A stretch of DNA of 64,000 nt. Source: Bisporella sp. PMI_857 (Eukaryota > Ascomycota > Leotiomycetes > Helotiales > Helotiaceae). The DNA is taken from NCBI GenBank assembly GCA_021307315.1, contig JAJSPD010000027.1, forward strand, positions 248,001 through 312,000, read 5' to 3'. The notes beneath the pieces are model-generated. The model had not been told where the DNA came from. It made no database searches and was given only the letters and a program-made list of their open reading frames with translations. The position numbers and the translations under genes were made by a program. Below are positions 46,221 to 56,937 of this stretch, in pieces. Within the stretch, counting starts at the first letter, position 1, and each line of letters begins with the position of its first letter.

Positions 46221-47695
46221 ATTACAAATACGCTCGGTTGTAATACCTATAGATTGTTGTAAAGGTCGAGAAATTGGTTAATTAGGGTCGAGTAGACCGT
46301 AGACTGGATAGGGTTGAATGTAGACGAGTACTTGACCTCAATATTTGCCCAACGGTACTGTAGGGCTCGTACTTATACGGTAAGAGAACTTCAGGCTCCA
46401 ACTTAAATTGGGGCAACGATATCGGAGGTGGTAACCACTATGCAATGAGGCTGCAAAGCCATGAAAAGCCACAGGGCGTTGCTCACACGGCAAACTCCTT
46501 CAAGCACAGCCTAACTCGCTCAAGCTGAAAATCGACATCACCCTTCTTTCTTGTGCATCTACTTTATTAAGCTCAAATTGGCTTAATTATATTTCAAGAT
46601 AACTATAATTTGCCTTCCAGACCTCAGAAATTTACTTTTCTTCTTAAAATTTCTAGATACTAGTCATTAAATGCAAACGATGGCACAAATCGAAAAGGCT
46701 GTAGATGCCTCAGCGTTTAAATTTCCCGGCTTCAAGGCTCTTTCCTTATTGTTATGGTACAACGTCCAATGGTAGGCTGCCACGTGGCCAATGTGGTAAA
46801 AATTCTGTTAAAATTATATTACGGTGAGTAGCGAAAGCTTTGCAGCTCTACAGGTCAGCCTCCGCCTGGAAGACTTAGCTCGTGTGGCGCTTGGAAGCAT
46901 AGGAAGGCCATGTGCACCTATACACTTGCCAAAGGACATAGAGTCAAACGGCAGGCTTAGGAAATTGATAGCTGAAAAGACGGCAAACTATGCGATATGT
47001 CTTGGCACATACATTTATTTGGCATGCGGCCACAAAGGACCAACACATACATTTCAGCCCCTGTGTCTGCCAAGCTTTTAAGCACTTATGCCATGTTAAC
47101 AAGTAAGGTCTGTGTTGGGATACCTATCACCATGCAGAAGGCGTAATAGCTATTGACTGCGCTGTTGTGGTGGTGATATTTGGTTCCTTGGATGATATTC
47201 AGGTTTTCAGTGTAAGCGCGCTCTATGCACCAGTAAGTCGGCTTACCGAGACTCCGGCCCATACTGCACGTGCTATCTATGCGGTTCGTGACAATGCATT
47301 TCTTTATTAAAAGAAACAACTAGGCTCAGCAGAAATTTCCTTTCCTTTCTCTCTTTAGCTCAGTATCCTCGTAATGGAACCATACAACGAGTTAACAAGG
47401 CGCCTGTATTTGGATTCGTGGCAACTATAAAATAAAACGAATGCTTTACTTTTGAAACGTAATAAAATATTCAATTCTTTTTTAGATTTAAAAGCGCTGT
47501 AATTAGTTAATTAATCAGATGTCTTAAAATACGCTAGTTTAGTAGTGTATTTCTCAATAAGATTGATTTCTAAATCGTATAACTTATTTAATACCGTTTT
47601 TGAATACTATTGTTTGAATGACTAGGACTGACGGACTCGCTAACTTTGTTCTGGCGGGCTAGGCCTTAAATGGATTGTTTAAGAACGTCAATGGG
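46221..47695. other. Intergenic, no gene seen
   Basis: About 1.5 kb; the left end is the presumed promoter of the dynamin-like gene. The stretch 47410-47640 is A+T-rich. No recognisable coding sequence. Confidence 0.4.
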
Positions 47696-47951
47696 TGTCA
47701 CGCCCTGGCCTTATCTCGCTTAGAGCCACTAGGTCTCGGCCTTTGACACACCACAAGGCCGACTTCTTTACACTGGCTTTTGGCCAGTCTCCTGTATATA
47801 AAGTGCTGCATTCTGTTTTTTTTTTTTTTTTTTTTTTTTTCCTATTTGTAGCTTATTCTTTTTGTTATAACAATTGATAGCCGTCCACACTTTCGAGTCC
47901 TCCTCCCTGAGATCTAGAAATCGAGATCCCTGTTCGCCTTGAGTTGATACA
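47696..47951 (+). repeat. Solo LTR (family B) with ATGGG target duplication
   Basis: 256 bases beginning TGTCACGCCCTGGCC and ending GTTGATACA, flanked by ATGGG on both sides (47691-47695 and 47952-47956). It shares its TATA box, TATAACAATTGATAG and GATCGAGATC-like blocks with the LTR at 19969-20256. It carries a long pure T tract around 47816-47841. Confidence 0.9.
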
Positions 47952-48231
47952 ATGGGCACTCCGCCTTTTGTAAAGGGCGATTCAGCTTTTATAGCCCTGG
48001 TCACGTCCCAAATCGTTAGCGCCGAGCTGATGATTTAGCGTGGTGCTAATTGGTGCTGTTTCAATTGTACCTATTATTTCATCCGCTCTTTTGAGAAATC
48101 GGGTGACAACATTTAACAAAGCTAATATGCACAGCCGCAACACTCAGCCTGTAGATAAGCCAGCCTTGTGTCCTTTACACTATTTCAACTATTCACATCA
48201 CAAGCTATATTCATTCCTCTAAAGCAGCTAA

Positions 48232-49857
48232 ATGAGGCTTCTTAACGCAAAAGATTTTACACTTACTAATTTTAGTGATGAACGTACTATCCCCGAGTAC
48301 GCAATACTATCCCATACTTGGGGTGATGATGAAGTCACCTTCAGAGATCTCGCAGATTTATCACGTGAACAACTAGTTCTTAAAAAGGCCTATAAAAAGG
48401 TCGAGAGATGTTGTACCAAGGCGTTAGAGTGGGACTTGGAGTGGGTGTGGATGGATACTTGTTGTATAGACCAACAAAGTAGTGCGGAGTTATCAGAAGC
48501 AATCAATTCCATGTATCAGTGGTATCGGCAATCAGCAGTTTGTTACGCCTATCTCTTCGATGTGCACTCCCTCGAAGATGACTTTTTACCTGGTAGGACT
48601 GTTGACCAAGGAAATTATCATCGCAAATCATCTTTCAATAAAGCTCGTTGGTTCACTCGTGGATGGTGCCTGCAGGAATTGCTCGCGCCGCGAAACATGC
48701 AATTTTTTAACATGCACTGGGAATATATCGGAAGCAAACACAGCTTAAAAACACCTATCTCTATGGTAACCGGTATTGATGAATACGGTTTATTTATCCC
48801 GGACCTCTCAGTTCTCAGTGTGGCACATCGGATGACATGGGCGACTTGTCGTCAAACTACTCGACCTGAAGATATCGCGTATTGCCTACTAGGAATATTT
48901 AACATCAATATGCCACTGCTTTATGGAGAAGGGCAAGTGAGGGCATTTGGTCGTCTCCAGGAAGAAATCATGAGACGAATTGAAGATCATTCTATATTCG
49001 CTTGGAGTGGTATCGGAACAGACTTCGGAAATGACATGGTGGGGTTTCTGGCTCCTCATCCTTCAAGATTCAGATACGGAAAGGTCGATTTGTGCGAGTT
49101 GCCAAAATATACTGAGCCACTTTCAATCACTGGTCGTGGAATCCGTGCCCAAGTGCCTCTGATTCGTCAGAGTGGCCATGGCGAAAACTATATCGCCGTC
49201 ATCGGGTGCAATAAAGCTGGCGCGTCGAAGAGTTATTTTGCAATTCCAGTAACTCGCCTCAAAAAGTCGAGCGATGTATACCGGCGGAGATTGCCAGATA
49301 TTCAAACAGTTTCATTCAAAGAGGCTGAGAACGCGACTTTGAGTACTATATTCCTGTTGCGACACTCTAAGCCTACACACCTGGAAGACAAAGACACCAC
49401 ACAAGTGTGGTTTAGCTTATTGGAAATGAGAGATTGCTTTTACAAAATTAAAGGCGCTTTCCCGTCGTCACTCTGGAATACCAGTCGTCGCGTTTTTGCC
49501 TTTTCACCTTCAAATTTTAAGGCGTATCCAAGGATGGCCGTTGCGTTTGCCAACGCCGAGGGGAAGGGTTTTGTCCTAGGAATCGATCTAAATCTGATGA
49601 AAGGAATTTCTACTCACCTAGTTGAATTTAGGAGCTCTAGCTTTGAAGGATCAGCCCACTTTAGTATTGAGCAGGAGCTTGCCTCGATGATTTCAACGAA
49701 CGAGAGATTGCGCGATTACAAGAGTCAACTTGTCATGGGCCAACATACAGTTACAGCGTCAGTGGAACGGGCCATTGTTTTGGGGCAGGACTTATATGAA
49801 GTAAAAATATCCATAGGATATGAGTTAAATCACTTATCAATATCCTCGAAATTATAA
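48232..49857 (+). CDS. HET-domain protein (HET-E/HET-D-like N-terminal type)
   Basis: Intronless gene for 541 residues, second HET-domain gene of the window but from another subfamily. The N-terminus MRLLNAKDF leads into YAILSHTWGDDEVTF (residues 23-37), WVWMDTCCIDQ near 71-81, and MYQWYRQSAVCYAYLFDV. The block RWFTRGWCLQELLAPRNMQFF follows near 139-159, then RPEDIAYCLLGIFNINMPLLYGEG near 211-234. This is the N-terminal half of HET-E/HET-D-like incompatibility proteins. The NACHT and WD40 modules of those are absent and replaced by a C-terminal region of about 290 residues without known motifs. A poly-T-bearing solo LTR lies less than 300 bases upstream, near its promoter. Confidence 0.93.
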   Translation: MRLLNAKDFTLTNFSDERTIPEYAILSHTWGDDEVTFRDLADLSREQLVLKKAYKKVERCCTKALEWDLEWVWMDTCCIDQQSSAELSEAINSMYQWYRQSAVCYAYLFDVHSLEDDFLPGRTVDQGNYHRKSSFNKARWFTRGWCLQELLAPRNMQFFNMHWEYIGSKHSLKTPISMVTGIDEYGLFIPDLSVLSVAHRMTWATCRQTTRPEDIAYCLLGIFNINMPLLYGEGQVRAFGRLQEEIMRRIEDHSIFAWSGIGTDFGNDMVGFLAPHPSRFRYGKVDLCELPKYTEPLSITGRGIRAQVPLIRQSGHGENYIAVIGCNKAGASKSYFAIPVTRLKKSSDVYRRRLPDIQTVSFKEAENATLSTIFLLRHSKPTHLEDKDTTQVWFSLLEMRDCFYKIKGAFPSSLWNTSRRVFAFSPSNFKAYPRMAVAFANAEGKGFVLGIDLNLMKGISTHLVEFRSSSFEGSAHFSIEQELASMISTNERLRDYKSQLVMGQHTVTASVERAIVLGQDLYEVKISIGYELNHLSISSKL

Positions 49858-50622
49858 TAGACGCATCTCAACAGCGCCCCGCTGACGCCAAATTCCGAAT
49901 TATACTAGCAGATTGAAAAGCAGTAACCTTACTTTAAATACACTTCTATTTATATGCTGTAGAGGCAAAATTTACTCACCCGGAGTGGTGTACACCGCCG
50001 TATAAGGTTCCGTATCCAGTGTTCATACAGCTGTTGGACAATTTTCAACCTTCGTCTTCGCCATGGTACAGAAGGACTAAAACCTCTGCTCTGACAATTG
50101 AATTGATTGATGAAGGAAGCTCGCAAAGAGGATCGAGAAGCTACTCAGCTATTTCGTTTTGGCGAGGCTTTTGGACCTTCGGTCCTAGGGCATCAAGTTT
50201 GTTATTGTGGATGATACGAAGACCAGGGCCATTGTATCGCACTCAAGTGACACTACCTTCGTAGGTTTTGACTTCCCTTGGGCAGAGGTCTGGGAATTTT
50301 ACAGTATATCAATATGATTGTATTAATCGCGTATAGTAGGTTGCGTCGCTTTGAAATATGGTGAGTTCCCCTCCGAGAAGTACATCGCACGGGCCGCGAG
50401 CGCTCTCATTTGTCGAGGAGTTTCGAGGAGTCTCACGTCCTACTTACATGGCAGCCAATTTGCCGCTTATCTGGGTTTTCAATTCTTCTTGTAATAGGGT
50501 CCGTCTGAACATAAAGTAGAGATATCCACCTGAGAAATTTTCTTACTAAATACTGTTTCTTTCTCCTTCTCCAACACCTCCAAGTGCCAATAATTGCTAC
50601 TATAAAATAGAGTCTTCTCAAT
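49858..50622. other. Intergenic, no gene seen
   Basis: No recognisable gene between the HET gene and the acetyltransferase pseudogene. Confidence 0.4.
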
Positions 50623-51643
50623 ATGCTAAAATCCTTGCCATTCTTCAACCGCCACCATGACCCATTCAACTTCAGAAATTTCACACCTGTACCGAATCAA
50701 ATTCCCCCCAATGTCCCCTCAGTTATGCTCACGTCTATACGGCAGCCGACTATTCTACGCACTATCCTCCTGAGCGACATTCCTACTTTGAAAACCATGC
50801 TCTCAAACCCAGCTAACACGCAAAATGACCTTTCAGTCTCCAAGCTGTCCTCGGCAGAGTTATCCAACCTAGTCAGTTCCTAGGTAGCCATCTTCTCTCC
50901 ACTAGAAAGAGTTAACTTCCTTGTGCTTTTTTACAATCTAGTTCACTTATTGGACTTTCTGGTCTTGGTCGGATAGGGTTTCATGACGCACAGAATGAGA
51001 GTGCTAGAAGAGTCGGGGCGGCAGGCGTGATTCTGAATACTGAAGAGAGGAGGAAAGGATGTGGGTATGAAGCTATCAGAATAAGCGTTGATTACGGATC
51101 AGTGTAGTAAGAAAAAATTAAAAAAATTAAAAAAAATCAATTATAATTACTGATTTTGATTTTGATTATAATTTTGATTATTTAAATATAGTGTCACATT
51201 TCGTCTTTAAATAATGCGTGACTTACTGTAGCCGAGCTTCCAGAGTTTCTCACATATATAAAGCCAGCTTCTTTCGAGCTTTTTTCTATTTTTTGGCCAT
51301 AGATTCTCTCATATTATACTACCGTTGCTTATTGTATTTGTAAATGCACAGTGCGTAACAGATTTGTAAATGCACAGTGCGTAACAGATTTGTAATAAAA
51401 TTAATTTCTAATAGCAAAGTCAAGTGATAGACCCACTTTTAAATCAACTATAATTAATCATTATCCTTGATTTTAATTTTGATTATGATTCCGATTATGA
51501 GTCTAGTAAATTCATTATAATTGATTTTCCTACACTATTACGGATTGCGAGAGTTGAAATTAGTGGAAGCGAGAATTGGAACTCCCAGTGCTAATTTGGG
51601 GATGAGAGCTATTATGGAGAGAACATTTAAGATGGGGCCTTAG
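50623..51643 (+). pseudogene. GNAT acetyltransferase pseudogene split by a MITE
   Basis: Fragments of a GNAT N-acetyltransferase occur in order. The first part (ATG at 50623) contains QPTILRTILLSDIPTLKTML and NPANTQND, the usual start of the fungal enzymes, and ends at an in-frame TAG at 50881. After a possible degenerate intron the frame resumes as LIGLSGLGRIGFHDAQNE, GAAGVILNTEERRKGCGYEA (the acetyl-CoA-binding Q/RxxGxG/A region) and IRISVDYG. There a 438-base MITE is inserted. Beyond it the same frame continues as LRELKLVEARIGTPSANLGM and stops at a premature TAG (51641-51643), after which KSDPKQEDRFGNNLQWKI still reads. Dead by insertion and by stop codons. Confidence 0.8.
51100..51537. 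mobile_element. hAT-like MITE with 8-bp target duplication
   Basis: 438 bases, beginning CAGTGTAGTAAG and ending TTCCTACACTA, so the tips are short inverted repeats (yAGTGTAG). TTACGGAT flanks both ends (51092-51099 and 51538-51545), an 8-bp duplication as made by hAT transposases. Excision in silico restores the acetyltransferase frame. The interior is A+T-rich and includes a 26-base tandem duplication (GTAAATGCACAGTGCGTAAC unit, about 51337-51388). No transposase is encoded. Confidence 0.88.
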
Positions 51644-52244
51644 AAGAGTGACCCAAAGCAGGAAGATCGATTTGGGAACAATCTGCAGTGGAAAATTGGA
51701 AAGGAGTGTTGCAGAAGGAGCATCTACGAAGTGAAAGAAATACGTGTATATGTTGTTGTGGGATGATAGTTAATACCGATGAAAGAAATATTAGTATTTA
51801 ATCATTGGCTAGCAGAAGATACACTTGAAAACTGCAAAAAGGTATCTACTCAGATCATATTGATGCACTAAATAACCTGCCTGTCCAGACCATAACATAC
51901 TAACCCTTTCTACCTCTTTTAAAGCTCCAACAATTTTGCTTTCCTTTAACATGTTCTAGTATGCTCACTGTTCGTAACCTCTTTCTAGGACTCAGTTTGT
52001 TTGTTTTATAAGTCTATAACGCTCCAACTGAAAACAATTCCCAGTAGTCTCAAGAATGGTGGAGAGTACTATGGTTAAGCCTGTAATAAGACAATTGCCT
52101 AAGCGCACCGTGTGTAGAAGATCTTAACAACGTATGATTTCAAAATCAAGATTGCTGTTAATATCCAGACCGGCGCCGGGCCTTAACTCCGGCAAGATGG
52201 AGAATCTTGGTTCCGGCACCGATTTCGAGCTTACCTTGGGTGAT
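51644..52244. other. Intergenic, no gene seen
   Basis: Sequence just after the acetyltransferase relic, including its former 3' coding end up to about 51720. Nothing else recognised. Confidence 0.35.
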
Positions 52245-52669
52245 CTAACCCTGGACTTGCTGAATGAGTTTAACCTGTTTAACAATGGGATTATATCTCA
52301 GTATTGCTCCCTGATTTTTAGCCTTTCGAATCCAAGGCTTCTCATTATCCAAATCTCTTTGAAATATGCTCTGGTATAGTTCGAAGACCCTCCCTACCTT
52401 TCTTGGCTTCATCAAAAAATGACCTTCCGCCTCTGCGCCAGCGAGGTTATCATAAAAGGGGTTCTCTTTGAGTTTGTGTCCTGCCTCAGCAGCAAGACAA
52501 CCTACCATTTCTGCATGATACTCCGTCTCTGCAGCTTCAAGGATTTTCTTTTCGTTAGGCTCTAGGCCCTTTAAAGCAACAAATTCTCTCTTTATAATAC
52601 ATATCGTTTCTTCGAAAGTTTTCCTCCTATCAGAATATTCTACGTTGTGACATAACTGTCTTTCGGGGA
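52245..52669 (-). pseudogene. Unrecognised protein-coding-like fragment
   Basis: A minus-strand frame open between stops for about 140 codons, with a natural-looking charged composition: EYSDRRKTFEETICIIKREF, ALKGLEPNEKKILEAAETEY, AGAEAEGHFLMKPRKVGRVF, LYQSIFQRDLDNEKPWIRKA. There is no plausible start codon before its middle (ATG at 52508). It looks like an internal exon or relic of a larger protein. I do not recognise the family. Confidence 0.35.
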
Positions 52670-54509
52670 TCTAATTTTAAACTGTTCGATTTCCAGCAAG
52701 TATCTTTCTTTTATATGCTGTAGTTAATCCTCGGCTTTAAATTTGTTTATTGAATATAGTATTTTTAGCCAAATGAAGCTGCTCCTCCAAATCGCTGACT
52801 ACTGCATTTCGATTTACCACTAGAAATCACTATGCAGCAATTATTCCTGGTTCGGCATGTCAGAAAAATTGGCTAACCTTAAATCTGTTGAAGTACATGC
52901 TTTGCGTAAGACATATGACTAAAGGAACAATTTGACAAGAAGAAACACTATTGATTAAGTTAAGTTAAAGGGAACCTATAGGCTTATTATAATTGTTAGC
53001 AGGTGTCATTTATTCAGATTTCTGGTATCGGATATTTGAAAGAACTAACAATGGTAAATACCAGCTTGAAAGCCTAAGTAACAAGCGGGGCGTTATGGAT
53101 TTTTGGGCTCGACCAAGGCGGTGAACGTTTCTTAGGCCCAGTGTGAAATAGTGACATATTTTTTTTTAACAGAATTGCATTGTAATGGTTATAGTATTAC
53201 TTCATCTAAGAATAACGGCCATAGCGAGTTAAATAGCAACAATACTTGTCACAAGGGTAACATTGTGAAAGAGCTGTAATGTACTGATTAGCAAGGTTAT
53301 GATAATGGGAAGTGTGTAGAGCGTCTGGAAATAGATTGGTTGGCTATTGCTAACACTTCCAAGTTCAACAGGTGCTGTTCTAGCGATCCTAATTGTATCA
53401 GACATAGTATAAGGCTATATAAAATAACAATTAGTAAGTGTACTTAAAATAATAAAAGAAAAGATTATATCTAACTCGCAGCCCTAAAACTTTGACACGT
53501 TATTAATATAATCGATTGTGTAAAGGCAAACCTAGCGCTGTTATATAGACTGCAACCTTTACCTATAGCAGAGCCTGAACTGTATATACAAAAGATTAAA
53601 ATTCACCTAACCATTATTCTCGACATATGGTAAGAGGGCTGGCTCTTAAATGGGCAGCTAATATCTCGATATATAATATTTTGTACTTTTACTATCCCGC
53701 CCCAAAGCTCTTATCATCTACGTGGTAGTTATCAATCCTAATACTTGCGGGCCCTGTGAAGGCTTCATTATCCCTGTAGGAACTCAAAGGAATTCGTTCG
53801 TTTAACTACAATAATGCGATTGTAAAAGAGTTATTAATAAGTTGTAGAAATTTATATACGCCGCTGTAACAAATTGCTATTGAAATTCCACAAACCTGAG
53901 CTATTTTTTTAAACGCTTTTAATTAACGTTTGTTCAAATATCAAATTCGCATTACCGCCAGCAATAATATTCCTTAACTCAGTAATAATATCTAACAACA
54001 AAGTAAGTATTAAGCTTCGTTCTCCTATAACAAAGTTCCTGATATCGCCTTATAGTTAAGGCACTAACCTATGTGTGCCAGGCACGAAGCGTGTATGCCG
54101 AGTACTTCGAAGCCAAGAGTGTTATATAGACATAATTCTAATAATTTTAACTGTCGTTTGTTTTGCCGCTTTATACTTTCTTTGTCTATCCGTAATTTGA
54201 TCTTCTGATATTGAATCGTTTGGTCGTCGACCTAATTCGCCGTCCCTTCTGCTGCCATGGTATACCAAATCTTCATCCCGTATGACCGACTCTCGTAAAT
54301 CCAATCCATCGATGTTGGCTTGGCTTGGTCGTTCATCAATACTATAAATTTGGCTATACATAACTGCAAACACTACTAGTCAATCTGCTCCTGCTTGGCC
54401 GCCTCGGCTGTGCTGGCTGTCTCCTCCTGGTTATGCTGGTCCTGCAGCTTGTGCAAATCCTTAACGGCGATTACTAACACATCTAATGCCGCCTCCTCCT
54501 GGCCGGCTG
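52670..54509. other. A+T-rich intergenic stretch, no gene seen
   Basis: About 1.8 kb of A+T-rich sequence with small open frames only. No LTR ends, inverted repeats or protein motifs could be established. Confidence 0.4.
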
Positions 54510-55080
54510 TTAATCGATATGCTGGCCGGTTGTCGCTGGCCTACTCCTCGGTGAGATACAAATACCCCAATATCTAAATCCACACGCCCACATATCGCTT
54601 AAACGTTTTCGGCTATATCTGACTGTCGAACGGCTTTGTGCTTTCTTTTCCGCCTTCTTACGGTTGATCTCAAACAACGTGGCCTGCATTGCGATTTCGC
54701 GCACGGCGGTCTGTTGCGCAACCTCGACCAGCCGGTGGAAACTGCTGCAAATGACGTGCAACACCCACTCATGAACCGAATCCACCGCCTGGATCGATGC
54801 CAACAATGCTGGCTGGTTGATATTAACTGTGCTTAACAAATGCCGGTCCCACTTAACTCGTCGCAACCATAGCTCTTTGCTCTGATCCCCAGCAATAGTC
54901 TGCTGGCGCTGTTTTTTCTGCACCCGTTCCAGCCCAGCCATGGTAATACACTTGACTCGGTTAGATATACCCTCTGCTGGATCCTCGACTGCTTCGACCA
55001 TTTCTACCTTGAATCACCCCTCCCAGTTCCCTGTGCAAAAACCGCTGGCAACAAACTCCGCTCATCCATGGCATACCATT
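54510..55080 (-). pseudogene. Relic resembling DUF3505/C2H2-type fungal proteins
   Basis: The minus strand carries an open frame of 163 codons with ELWLRRVKWDRHLLSTVN, then HEWVLHVICSSFHRLVEVAQ and LFEINRKKAEKKAQ, in the order WLxxxxWxxHL...LFEINRK typical of the C2H2/DUF3505 proteins that are repeated in fungal genomes, some beside telomere-linked RecQ helicases. A VCCQRFLHRELG-like segment just upstream lies in another frame, so the gene is broken. Simple CTGGC-rich repetition surrounds its 3' end. The family call rests on pattern memory and is uncertain. Confidence 0.4.
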
Positions 55081-55165
55081 CTCTTGGCTCTTTTGGGTGA
55101 CTCACGGCCGTCCTCTGGCTTGTGGGTTCCTCCAACCGTACTTAACTTTGCAATGGTTTTGTATA

Positions 55166-55716
55166 CAGTCGAAACTGTGTATATGAAAACTCCTTATACG
55201 AAAAACCTCTAGATATGAGAATGAAGGGCTAGAATAGTCAATTTTATAGTGGGTAGATAAGAAAACCTTTTTAAAAGCATATAAGAATGAAATGCAAGCT
55301 TTTTTGGTGCATTTTTATATAAGAATGTAGTAAGGCTTAAGTTCCTGTTCCCAAATTAGTTATTATATGATTGTCAACACCGTTTAATTGGACCAAAATA
55401 CTTTTGTTTTGACCTTTTTTAAGCTTCATTATGCTTTGTCGACGAGCTAAAGAACCAATTATCCCAAGTGTACTAATCGCAGCACAGCCTAGAAGTCGAA
55501 AGCGTCGTAATCTTACAAACGAAAAGAAATATAGCCTTCGATATCTACGGAACTCTGAATTGCAAAGCCGCAAACGGTTTTGGTGTATATACTACTAGAA
55601 AATGCTTCTAGAATGCAATATAATTTTGCTTACATAAAACCTCTTTACATGGGAAACCCCTATACATGGGAATCAGGATTTGGAACCAAGCGTTCCCATA
55701 TAAACAGTTTCGACTG
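55166..55716. mobile_element. pogo/Fot1-like MITE with TA target
   Basis: 551 bases. The left end CAGTCGAAACTGTGTATATG and the right end, read inversely, CAGTCGAAACTGTTTATATG, agree at 19 of 20 bases. Both ends are flanked by TA (55164-55165 and 55717-55718), the target of Tc1/mariner/pogo elements. The ends are themselves partly palindromic (CAGTCGAAACTG). Internal A+T-rich sequence has short open frames but no complete transposase. Confidence 0.85.
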
Positions 55717-55718
55717 TA

Positions 55719-56937
55719 TCCGATCAATCACAACCAATATACAAACACGTCTTGCATTGCATTCCATGCTGTCTCAGCACTCTTAGCGCTGGAATGGCTG
55801 TATTAATGGCGACTGGAAATCGAAACCTCTTCAGCTGCTCTCCCATCTTAATGATCCCCGGAATCTAGCAAACCTACTGGCTAATTCTCCTTCGCTCTTC
55901 CCTCAACTTCTTCGACTTTTTCCATCTTAAATTATTTACTCTAATTAAATCCCTAATCCTTATCTGATACTTCAAAGTTATTTGAATCTATTTCTAGTCT
56001 TTGAGCTCGGCTCGATGACAATTCTTCAAGGGCTTTCCGCTTTCCACACGACTTGATACTGGGCTGGTACCCAACAACAGATGCACGACTTCCTAAGTAT
56101 AACGCAAATCCTAGAAAATAATGCCACTCTCGACTAGTTTGACGGTATTCGGATCGAGCAGCTGTACCATGGAACATCATTGCGAAAGGAGATGTATGTC
56201 TACGTCTTCGATGCAGTGCTCATGCTTGCCGTCATAGCATAGATGAATTGGTATCATCCCGGCAAGATTGGACTTCTCCTAAGAGGCGAGGAGCGTTCTG
56301 CCAATGGATTAGAACTTCTGAAGTTTGGGTAGTATCTAAGTAAGCAATTATCCAGCTATGAATGGTGAATGAGAGTCACAGAAGGTTTCATTTGCTAAGA
56401 GTGGGTTGGGGGGCCTGGCGATGGAATATGGAAGATCAACTCGTCGACCTAGGTGAGATTTAACGCTCGGAATATGAGTCGATGGAAGGAACTGTAGAAT
56501 TGTCTCTACTTGAAAAGCATGCTTCTGTCTTTGCATAGATTTGATCGGTTTTGGAGAGCCTGTTTAGCGAAGAACGAGGTGCAACGTTGCAGGATAGGGT
56601 AGGCGTACATCATCCAGTTATTACCTTTCGTTTCTGTTGATTTTTCATCCTCTATTTCATTTCTTACTTTCTATTGTAGTTGGTTATCAAAGCGGAGTTA
56701 TACCTGGAGGGCAATTCTGTCTTGAATGAGCGCATATTCGTCTACTAATTAAGCCATGTTGATAATACTATCTGCATTAATTGGCAGCAATATGTTCTCG
56801 TTCGTACAGTAGCACATATCTCATGTGACGAATACAATTAATCCGCTTCCCTTTTTTGAGAGACTGCTGCATATACTGTCCTTTTGGATTTGGTGGTTGG
56901 TGATAACTCGTCCTCAAGCCTTCTCCCAGCCGCTCCC
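55719..56937. other. Intergenic, no gene seen
   Basis: No recognisable gene. Small open frames near 55953-56180 and 56348-56536 lack similarity or splice support. Confidence 0.4.

Noticed and set aside
47816..47841. Poly-T run as a possible terminator or poly(A) relic of a LINE
   Set aside because: It lies inside a solo LTR with clear ends and target duplication, so it is an internal LTR feature.
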